Position numbers and translations under genes: made by a program. A DNA stretch of 41,194 nt from Clostridium sp. (GTDB lineage: Bacteria; Bacillota; Clostridia; Peptostreptococcales; Peptostreptococcaceae), in the NCBI GenBank assembly GCA_022782605.1, contig JALFMW010000015.1, positions 1 through 41,194 on the forward strand, read 5' to 3'. Under the pieces are notes generated by a model. It worked only from the letters and a program-made list of their open reading frames with translations. It did no database searches and was not told the DNA's origin. Shown here piece after piece: positions 35,700 to 41,194 of the stretch; positions within the stretch are counted from its first letter, which is position 1, and the number at the start of each line of letters is the position of its first letter.

Positions 35700-36284
35700 T
35701 CATGGAATATATAAAAGTGTTGGATTATTTTTATGAACATCTATATTAGGATATTTATTTCTAAAGTTTAACAAATCAAAAGATGTTGTAATCAAATGAT
35801 AACCACTTTTTGTTGGAATAGTGGCTATTATTTTATCTTTTATATCTAATGGTTTTAAACTATTAATAAATGGAATTAATGGATTTACTTGTCCTAAAGT
35901 ATAATCATCTAAGTCTATTACCCACCTAGGTTCAGCAGATTTCACAGCTCCTACTACTGTATTCCATACCTTATAAATCTTTTTGAAGTCCCCATCATAT
36001 GCTCTTTTGGCCATATCTGATATACACATCATAGTACATTTTCTAAAGGATCGTTTACCTAAATTAATATAAGCACGTGCTCCAAAAAGTTTACATAGAG
36101 TTATAACTTCATCTTTTATTCTATCTAAAGAGTCCACTTTAGTAATATAATATGCTTTTATAGTTCTGTTAGCGGCCTCTAATTCTGGATGATCTTTACC
36201 TCTTCTAATAATCTGAAGATGATAAAAATCATCCTCGGAATTAAAAGAGAGTAAAGATTTTATAAGTTCAAAATTATCTACCAT
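35700..36284 (-). CDS. Protein of unknown function with a weak primase-like motif set, 194 aa
   Basis: I do not recognise the family with certainty. Three segments in the C-terminal half fit, in order and spacing, the archaeo-eukaryotic primase pattern: WVIDLDD (D124, D126, hhhDhD-like), TKSGYHL (S160, H163, sxH-like) and NIDVHKNNPTLLYIP (D182, hD-like). The N-terminal half (1-115) is mixed alpha/beta. It is short for a primase and could be a minimal or degenerate core, or an unrelated fold with similar strings. The gene overlaps the upstream membrane-protein gene by 11 bases. It ends in TGA and has no in-frame TAG. Confidence 0.6.
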   Translation of the reverse strand: MVDNFELIKSLLSFNSEDDFYHLQIIRRGKDHPELEAANRTIKAYYITKVDSLDRIKDEVITLCKLFGARAYINLGKRSFRKCTMMCISDMAKRAYDGDFKKIYKVWNTVVGAVKSAEPRWVIDLDDYTLGQVNPLIPFINSLKPLDIKDKIIATIPTKSGYHLITTSFDLLNFRNKYPNIDVHKNNPTLLYIP

Positions 36285-36492
36285 TAACTCCTAATATTAG
36301 AAGTATAATAAATAGTATAGTAAAGAAGAGTACAATTCCAATTGGAATCCATATTGGAGAAAGCACCCATATCCAACTAATATCTAGGAATCCAGATACT
36401 TTACCTATAATAAGCAATATAAGTAGTACCATCATTATAGGACCCATTAAATTAACATCAACTTTCACATTATTATTCGGATAATACATCAT
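36274..36492 (-). CDS. Small membrane protein with two predicted transmembrane segments, 72 aa
   Basis: Two hydrophobic helices are seen: GPIMMVLLILLIIGKVSGF (17-35) and WIPIGIVLFFTILFIILLIL. The connecting motif is FLDISWIWVLSPIWIP, a Trp-rich sequence I recognise from many small phage membrane proteins (similar to the Fragile-X-F-associated type). It starts MMYYPNNN. The function is unknown. Both ends overlap neighbouring reading frames, as is usual in this operon. Confidence 0.78.
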   Translation of the reverse strand: MMYYPNNNVKVDVNLMGPIMMVLLILLIIGKVSGFLDISWIWVLSPIWIPIGIVLFFTILFIILLILGVNGR

Positions 36493-36614
36493 TCAAATAT
36501 TTTTTACTAAATATATCACTTCTATTGATTCTTACTCTATGTTCAGAGTTTTCATTAACCCATGTGCAGTATATATAAACCAACAATTAAAGGTATAGTA
36601 ATCCAAACAATCAT
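36473..36614 (-). pseudogene. Probably frameshifted small membrane-protein gene
   Basis: An ATG at 36612-36614 overlaps the previous stop (ATGA). It encodes MIVWITIPLIVGLYI, a hydrophobic segment, then stops at 36555. One extra TA unit in the TATATATA run near 36570-36576 would join it to a second open frame, YCTWVNENSEHRVRINRSD and onwards, ending at 36473-36475 inside the start of the next gene. The repaired product would be a 47-aa single-pass membrane protein. Alternatively the second part starts at a TTG (36584-36586) on its own. The repair is my reconstruction. Confidence 0.35.
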
Positions 36615-36808
36615 TTTTTCTTAAGTTCAAATTTAACTTGTAAAGGAGTATCTTTCCATTCTATCTGATTAACAAAAGAAGGAGTATTATTAAACGGAAA
36701 CTCACCTAACATTATACATTTTCCTTTATCTGACCAACTATTTTTCTCACGAGTTGGTTTGGTTTCACATAACCATTTAGTGCCATCTTTATTACTTACT
36801 ATCCACAT
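36611..36808 (-). CDS. Hypothetical small protein, 65 aa
   Basis: Not recognised. It begins MWIVSNKDGTKWLCETKPTR and is Lys- and Trp-rich, probably a small beta-type domain, with two Cys (CET and KCIML). No membrane segment or known motif. It lies two bases after the AAA+ ATPase gene and its stop overlaps a start codon, so operon packing supports it. Confidence 0.68.
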   Translation of the reverse strand: MWIVSNKDGTKWLCETKPTREKNSWSDKGKCIMLGEFPFNNTPSFVNQIEWKDTPLQVKFELKKK

Positions 36809-36810
36809 AA

Positions 36811-37905
36811 TTAAAATCCTAATTTTGTTTGATTTTCCTCAGAAAAATTAACTTTAGATTGATTATATAATTCAGCTAAAGTAGTATCCTTATCTACATG
36901 AACCCCTAAAGATTTTCCTATTTTATTAGCTTTATCTTTAGATAACGGTTTAAATTCATAACGTACCTTTAATCTTCCTTTACGAAGAATTGCTTTATCA
37001 ACATTGTTAATATTAGTATTAAAAGTACATATGAATTTAATTTTTAAAGCATCACCAAGAATACCATCAGATAAATTTAATAGAGTTCCAATAATTCCAT
37101 TATATTGTTGGTCTCTACTAACAAGAAGTTTTTCACAATCTTCTATCACAAAAACAGAGTCCTTTTCTTCTGTTAGAAAACTAATAAATGAAGATGAATT
37201 TATATTAGCAAGCATAGATGCCTCCATTAACATAAACTTCTTATTAGAATCATGCATCAGTTTCTTTATTAGAGTAGTCTTTCCAGTTCCTGGAACCCCA
37301 GACATTAAAACTATTCCAGATTCTTCTGAATTACAGAAGTTAAGATATTCTTTGTAAGGCAGGTCATCATTATAATTATCTAATGATGTATCGACATTCC
37401 TTTTTACTTCAAATTGTTGAACTTCAAAATTACCTTTAGTTGTAGATACGATATAATTAAAGTATTTCTTATCTTTCTTATACGGAACTATACCTTCTAA
37501 TAAAGGTTCTACATCCTCTTTACTTTCTGCATATATCATATAAGAAGTTGAACTTACTTTAACATAATCCCATCTAAATAATAAAAATTTAGAACCTATA
37601 TATAATCTACAAAAAGAACCATCATCCGATTCAAAATCTCTAATTAAAAGATCTTTTCTGTTATCAAGATAACGATAAAAATAGAGTAGATCAAATGGAT
37701 CATACTCTATTTTATCATCAAATGTATTCTGAAAATGACTGCCAACAGAAGGATGACCTTTTACCATTGTAATATCCCAAGCAGTACAATTAGCTTTAAA
37801 TATAAGATAATATAATCTATCTGTCTTTATATCTAATGTATACTCTTTAGTATAATCATTTAATATTTGGTTAATTTTTATAAAGTCATCCTTGATAAAC
37901 ATCAA
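36811..37905 (-). CDS. AAA+ ATPase, BCS1-like, 364 aa
   Basis: The C-terminal half holds an AAA+ core: Walker A GVPGTGKTT (203-211, K209), Walker B VFVIEDCE (251-258), a sensor 1 segment FICTFNTN (N296) and an ILRKGRL segment (R308, R311) that fits the arginine finger of BCS1-type ATPases. The first 190 residues form an unassigned domain, as in other phage copies. AAA+ ATPases of this type are regular members of the early block of crAss-like phages; the substrate is not known. The start codon overlaps the stop of the kinase-phosphatase gene (ATGA), which suggests coupled expression. No in-frame TAG; it ends in TAA. Confidence 0.88.
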   Translation of the reverse strand: MMFIKDDFIKINQILNDYTKEYTLDIKTDRLYYLIFKANCTAWDITMVKGHPSVGSHFQNTFDDKIEYDPFDLLYFYRYLDNRKDLLIRDFESDDGSFCRLYIGSKFLLFRWDYVKVSSTSYMIYAESKEDVEPLLEGIVPYKKDKKYFNYIVSTTKGNFEVQQFEVKRNVDTSLDNYNDDLPYKEYLNFCNSEESGIVLMSGVPGTGKTTLIKKLMHDSNKKFMLMEASMLANINSSSFISFLTEEKDSVFVIEDCEKLLVSRDQQYNGIIGTLLNLSDGILGDALKIKFICTFNTNINNVDKAILRKGRLKVRYEFKPLSKDKANKIGKSLGVHVDKDTTLAELYNQSKVNFSEENQTKLGF

Positions 37906-38837
37906 AAGTTACCTTTATTCGGTTGTAAACAAATAAGTCCATTGTCCCTCCACATATCAACGCAGCGTTGATTATCATCAAGAACAAACTTAATATTATA
38001 CATGCCTTTAATATAATTATTATAAGTATTCTCTTTACATATTGGTCCAGGACTATAATCTTTTACTTTTCTAAAATAAATCTCTTCATAAGGAATATCA
38101 TATTTAGCTAACCAGTTTTTTGTTGCTTCTTTAATTTCAGTAGTTCCTTCTCTTCCAGTTACTATAATTATCTTATAACCTTGTTTTGCCATGGATTTTA
38201 CTAAGTCAGAAGTTCCTGGAATTAAAGAGTCTTCTATTATTTTTTCTGCACATCCTTCTCCATAAAAAGGTCTGCCTTCTGTATTAAGAGCAATAGTACC
38301 ATCTAAATCTATAATAATAGCATCCTCTAAATTATCATTATTTGGAATCCAGTTATCTACTTCATTAGTAATAGAAGAATGAATCATCATATCTCTATAA
38401 CGATTATAAGTAGCTTTAATAACTTTTTCTCCAATAGGATTAGGACGTAAAGAATCTCTTCTGATACATTCATCTACTGAGATAAAGAAGTCTTTATATT
38501 CGACTTCATAAGATGGAAGATCAGCAAACTTATGATTAAATTCATTTACTTTATCTTCTATTTCTTTAGTTGTTTTAGGATTAAGATTCATATTGTCTAT
38601 TACAATATTAAATCCTAAAAACATAGCCTTTTCTAAAGCAGTAGTATTTAGAGCTTTAGTTAATTTTTCCCTTATACTATTAGCAGAATTATCTTGTAAC
38701 CAATATACTCCGAACATATTTCTGAAATCATCTTGATTTATTCTAATACGATGATTAGGATCCTCCTTTACCCATTGCTTAGCCCAGGTAGATTTACCTG
38801 AACCCTGAATTCCTCTACATATAATTACTTTATTCAT
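37902..38837 (-). CDS. pseT: Polynucleotide 5'-kinase / 3'-phosphatase, 311 aa
   Basis: Two domains fit T4 polynucleotide kinase-phosphatase in order and length (T4 enzyme about 301 aa). The kinase domain (1-160) has the P-loop GIQGSGKST (9-17, K15). The HAD phosphatase domain (170-311) has IIDLDGT (D177, D179), VTGRE (226-230), a FRKVKD Lys-containing segment, and FVLDDNQ (D287, D288). The enzyme heals broken DNA or RNA ends by adding a 5' phosphate and removing a 3' phosphate, classically to repair tRNAs cut by host defence. No RNA ligase is visible in this window. It is coupled to the AAA+ gene by a four-base overlap. The symbol follows the T4 gene. Confidence 0.9.
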   Translation of the reverse strand: MNKVIICRGIQGSGKSTWAKQWVKEDPNHRIRINQDDFRNMFGVYWLQDNSANSIREKLTKALNTTALEKAMFLGFNIVIDNMNLNPKTTKEIEDKVNEFNHKFADLPSYEVEYKDFFISVDECIRRDSLRPNPIGEKVIKATYNRYRDMMIHSSITNEVDNWIPNNDNLEDAIIIDLDGTIALNTEGRPFYGEGCAEKIIEDSLIPGTSDLVKSMAKQGYKIIIVTGREGTTEIKEATKNWLAKYDIPYEEIYFRKVKDYSPGPICKENTYNNYIKGMYNIKFVLDDNQRCVDMWRDNGLICLQPNKGNF

Positions 38838-38856
38838 AACTTATAATTATTTAATA

Positions 38857-39339
38857 TCATTTTTTATAATATTTAAAAAGACTATGTACGTCTTTTTGTA
38901 TTAATGGATTTCCATCATATATAACAAAAGTAGAATTTATACCTTTAATAAGACCCCTACTTCTTATTAAAGAATCTATTTTGTTTCTGGTAGTTCCACT
39001 ATAGAAAGAATCATCTACGAAGATATTTTCAGAGGAGTCTGTTTTATAATCTTTTAAAAATTCTCCTTCATCATTTCCTCGTAGTCCTCCTTGTATTAAA
39101 TAGAAATTCTTAAACTGGGATAGCCAAAAATTATTATTATTAATAAGAGCTATACCAAAATGCCCGGAAAGAATAATATTAACATTTTTTAAATTTGTAA
39201 TATTTTTTCCAATTAATTCTTTTAACTCAGCTAATATATCAAAATCACTTCTTAACATCAAGTCTAAAGCGTTAAAAAATGTTTCTCCACCCTCAGGATG
39301 TTGTTTAAGAATTTCAATAATCTTATCGTTTGTATTCAT
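38857..39339 (-). CDS. Phosphoribosyltransferase-like protein, 160 aa
   Basis: Residues 105-117, NIFVDDSFYSGTT, match the PRPP-binding motif of type I phosphoribosyltransferases (hydrophobic stretch, two acids, then SGTT). The rest fits a small alpha/beta fold, with a strand NIILSGHFGIAL upstream. The usual flexible loop and a base-binding hood are not obvious, so the substrate is unknown; it may be a purine- or pyrimidine-salvage enzyme or a ligand-binding relative. It ends in TGA. It sits between nucleotide-related genes, which fits a metabolic role. Confidence 0.75.
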   Translation of the reverse strand: MNTNDKIIEILKQHPEGGETFFNALDLMLRSDFDILAELKELIGKNITNLKNVNIILSGHFGIALINNNNFWLSQFKNFYLIQGGLRGNDEGEFLKDYKTDSSENIFVDDSFYSGTTRNKIDSLIRSRGLIKGINSTFVIYDGNPLIQKDVHSLFKYYKK

Positions 39340-39345
39340 TCTTTA

Positions 39346-39615
39346 TTAATTTGATTTTATCTTTAATATAAAAATTGCTTTCATAATGATCCCTATAGTA
39401 TACATTCTAAAGTAATACTTATGAACTACAGGATAGTTATTCTCTACTTGCTTCTTTTGTACCTTCTTTATAGTATCATCAGAAGGAGAGAATGTAGGAA
39501 GAAGCTCTGTGAATATCTTTAACTTACCTCCTTTAGTGAGAAATATCCTGCTGAGATATGCCTTTAGTTTCTTACCTATAATATCATACTCAACAAGATT
39601 CAGATTCTCATTCAT
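39346..39615 (-). CDS. Hypothetical protein, 89 aa
   Basis: Not recognised. It begins MNENLNLVEYDIIGKKLKAY and is Lys-rich. The C-terminal 20 residues (YTIGIIMKAIFILKI) are hydrophobic but short and interrupted by Lys, so a membrane anchor is uncertain. It is separated from its neighbours by six and eleven bases. It ends in TAA. Confidence 0.62.
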   Translation of the reverse strand: MNENLNLVEYDIIGKKLKAYLSRIFLTKGGKLKIFTELLPTFSPSDDTIKKVQKKQVENNYPVVHKYYFRMYTIGIIMKAIFILKIKSN

Positions 39616-39626
39616 AGTTGTATTAT

Positions 39627-40469
39627 TTATACTTGAAAATCAATATTATTCTCTTTTGCGAACTGATTAATCTGGTTTCTCACCATTCCGATGACCAACT
39701 TGGCATTTGGATGTGGTCTTCCAGTAGTGCCATAATAGCGAAGGTCAATAATGTGCTTCCACTCTTGGACGGAATAGGTGTAGATGACCTTTGTGGCAGT
39801 GTCTAAGGGAAGAATACCTCTTACATCCTCAAGTTTCATACCTTGACCAAGAAGAGTTAGATAAGCCTCTTCTACTTTAGATATTGCATTATTATAATAC
39901 CATAACTCATTAATTGGACTATGACTATTAAAAGCAGCTTCTTTAGCACTACTAAGCCACCAAGGTCTACATATCTCTAAGCCATTCTTAGATGTGCAGT
40001 ATCTGGTGCTTCTTTCTGCAATGTTATTTGGAGAAACCCTATTAAGTTCTCTTGATGTGCTTATTTGTGTAGTAATACAAAAAGTTAATCTATAAAGCTT
40101 AAATAGCTCTGGGTACTTCCTACATAGATTTAAAAAAACATGACTATCTAGATCTGCTTTATTATTATGTTCTAATATAAATTGTCCATTAGTTGAAGCA
40201 TATATATAATCCTCTTGGCTTAGAGTATTTACATATTCACTTTTAAATTCTTCAGGAAGATGATTAGTAAATACAAAATAAGCTGAATTATGTCTAAGCA
40301 TAGACAGATGGTCTCTTTTAATAAGACCATCTACCATCTTCTTATCAGCCTCTTGATTAGGTTCTTTATACTCTTTGCCGTAACATACTCTGGCACATCT
40401 TGCTATATGAGACTCTGGAGAGATACCTATCTCACTCAAGAGCTCTACTTTTGGTTCTATTATTTTCAT
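39627..40469 (-). CDS. thyX: Flavin-dependent thymidylate synthase
   Basis: This 280-aa protein carries the ThyX signature: TTQISTSRELNRVSPNNIAERSTRY in two parts, with SRELNR (139-144) and ERSTRY (152-157), plus VRGILPLDTATKV and SVQEWKHIIDLR near the C terminus. Length is slightly above the typical 220-250. The enzyme makes dTMP from dUMP with FAD, NADPH and methylene-tetrahydrofolate, supplying thymidine for phage DNA. The first motif is divergent from the classical RHRxxSxNExSxR, with SREL in place of RHR; this is seen in other phage copies, to my knowledge. No in-frame TAG; stop TAA. An inverted repeat lies just upstream. Confidence 0.93.
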   Translation of the reverse strand: MKIIEPKVELLSEIGISPESHIARCARVCYGKEYKEPNQEADKKMVDGLIKRDHLSMLRHNSAYFVFTNHLPEEFKSEYVNTLSQEDYIYASTNGQFILEHNNKADLDSHVFLNLCRKYPELFKLYRLTFCITTQISTSRELNRVSPNNIAERSTRYCTSKNGLEICRPWWLSSAKEAAFNSHSPINELWYYNNAISKVEEAYLTLLGQGMKLEDVRGILPLDTATKVIYTYSVQEWKHIIDLRYYGTTGRPHPNAKLVIGMVRNQINQFAKENNIDFQV

Positions 40470-40494
40470 ATTTATTATTTTTATAGTTTACAAT

Positions 40495-40533
40495 AGCTAT
40501 AGATACTATAATATTAATATAGTAACTATAGCT
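40495..40533. repeat. Inverted repeat upstream of thyX, arms of 16 bp
   Basis: Arms 40495-40510 (AGCTATAGATACTATA) and 40518-40533 pair at 15 of 16 positions, with an A-A mismatch at 40503/40525, around a seven-base loop. It lies in the 77-base gap between the 120-aa gene and thyX. No T tract follows on the minus strand, so a terminator is unlikely. It may be an operator or an RNA-processing hairpin. Confidence 0.6.
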
Positions 40534-40546
40534 TTGTTGTTACTTA

Positions 40547-40909
40547 TTAAACTTGTTCTGCATTTTCTTCATCTGTATTCCATCCTGTGCAGCTATTTAT
40601 CATCTTTTTAAGACCATACTTAAATTTGACTTTATAGCCTTTATTACTAAGCATATATTCAGCACATTGCTTAGCAAACTCTATTATTTCACTAGGAGTA
40701 TATTCAGATTCAGTATAATCATCCCAAGGACAATCAAGTTTATCATCAAAGTCATAGTTTATAGAAGAAATATCTACATCTTTACTAAGACTACATGATA
40801 CTGCTACATTAAATAATTTCTTTGGTGGGTCTTTTTGGTTCCAAGGAGCATTAGGGTCATTAGCAGCCCCCGGTGGATAATTACCCATAAAATCATCTCT
40901 ACAACTCAT
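40547..40909 (-). CDS. Conserved hypothetical phage protein, 120 aa
   Basis: The N-terminal segment MGNYPPGAANDPNAPWN is a conserved pattern that I associate with small proteins of Bacteroidota phages. The middle has an acidic, aspartate-rich stretch, and the C-terminal part is a helix-strand region (YTPSEIIEFAKQCAEYML) with several Cys. No enzyme motif is seen. The function is unknown. It ends in TAA and contains no in-frame TAG. The start overlaps the broken small ORF to the right. Confidence 0.75.
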   Translation of the reverse strand: MSCRDDFMGNYPPGAANDPNAPWNQKDPPKKLFNVAVSCSLSKDVDISSINYDFDDKLDCPWDDYTESEYTPSEIIEFAKQCAEYMLSNKGYKVKFKYGLKKMINSCTGWNTDEENAEQV

Positions 40910-41056
40910 TTTTAATCCGAATTTTATTCAATTTCTTTAGTATTTTAGTATCTGTAATAAGATTATTCTCCTTAATAAGTCTCCTAGCTATAACACACTC
41001 CAAGTGATTTGGAATACTAATATGGTCTCCATTATCATTTATAAAATATCATACAT
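40899..41056 (-). pseudogene. Probably frameshifted small ORF
   Basis: An ATG at 41054-41056 gives MYDIL then TAA. One extra T in the TTTT run at about 41043-41046 would continue it as MYDIFINDNGDHISIPNHLE and onwards for about 48 more residues, ending at a TAG (40899-40901) or, if TAG is Gln, two codons later at TGA. The open frame overlaps the next gene's start. Alternatively an inner TTG starts a shorter protein. The repair is my reconstruction. Confidence 0.3.
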
Positions 41057-41084
41057 AATTAAACCTTACAAAGCAATCAAGTGA

Positions 41085-41192
41085 TTACTCATAACACTTA
41101 TCACACCATTTATCACTTAAACAAAATTGAAGTCTATTGCAAGAGTAACATATCTTATTACACTCATCAATAGACTTCAACTTCTTACCATT
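41085..41192 (-). CDS. Partial zinc-finger-like protein (5' end outside window)
   Basis: The last 35 residues of a gene that runs off the right edge are visible, ending with TAA at 41085-41087. They contain ECNKICYSCNRLQF and KWCDKCYE, a pair of Cys-x-x-Cys knuckles (C15, C18, C30, C33 of the visible part) typical of small zinc-binding phage proteins. The start and full length cannot be seen, so the fold and function remain open. Confidence 0.55.
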   Translation of the reverse strand, partial: NGKKLKSIDECNKICYSCNRLQFCLSDKWCDKCYE

Positions 41193-41194
41193 TT

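Noticed and set aside
37004-37357. Plus-strand ORF of 117 codons opposite the AAA+ ATPase gene
   Set aside because: It is antisense to well-supported Walker A and Walker B coding sequence, so it is a shadow frame.
1-41194. tRNA genes, CRISPR arrays, insertion sequences or attachment sites
   Set aside because: The gaps are too short or lack cloverleaf, repeat-spacer or transposase signals; no suppressor tRNA was found here, so it would have to be elsewhere in the genome.

Overview
The window reads as part of a tailed phage genome of the crAss-like group (Crassvirales), whose hosts are Bacteroidota. The evidence is: AT-rich DNA; two convergent gene blocks; a late block with giant virion-type proteins, including a single-chain RNA polymerase with a DYDID metal site; and an early block with ThyX, polynucleotide kinase-phosphatase, a BCS1-like AAA+ ATPase and metallophosphoesterases. 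This is inferred from motifs and gene order, with no database search.

The late block (positions 1 to 33443, + strand) is readable only if TAG is a sense codon. Nine long frames are interrupted by many TAGs but end only in TAA or TGA. TAG falls where Gln is expected, notably in helicase motif III (GDFDQL) and in the QxxxY motif of a PD-(D/E)XK nuclease. The genes in order are: a partial structural protein (2-802); a DUF192 protein (799-1368); a small Gln/Ala-rich protein (1462-1806); a terminator; two probable virion cargo proteins of 1283 aa and 643 aa; a 2907-aa protein with an embedded superfamily 1 helicase; a 3712-aa virion RNA polymerase; a 362-aa HEMLH metallopeptidase; and a 1613-aa protein with an N-terminal PD-(D/E)XK nuclease domain. 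Most of these genes overlap or nearly touch. They look like a set of proteins packaged in the virion and injected with the DNA.

The junction (33444-33544) holds two hairpins. Their G-U wobble pattern and U-tracts show that they terminate leftward (minus-strand) transcription.

The early block (33545 to the right edge, - strand) has 13 intact genes with no in-frame TAG and only TAA/TGA stops, so it can be read with the standard code. From right to left in transcription order: a partial zinc-finger protein, a probably broken small ORF, a conserved hypothetical, ThyX, a small unknown, a phosphoribosyltransferase-like protein, polynucleotide kinase-phosphatase, AAA+ ATPase, a small protein, a broken small membrane-protein ORF, a small membrane protein, a protein with a weak primase-like motif set, an unknown, a metallophosphoesterase, a SEC-C protein and a second metallophosphoesterase. 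These suit nucleotide metabolism and nucleic-acid repair early in infection.

The main points of interest are the block-wise partition of the genetic code, the helicase, polymerase, protease and nuclease set in adjacent virion genes, a recurring Lys-Gly-Gly motif in the virion proteins, and several early small ORFs one indel away from being intact. No tRNA, CRISPR array, insertion sequence or attachment site was seen.
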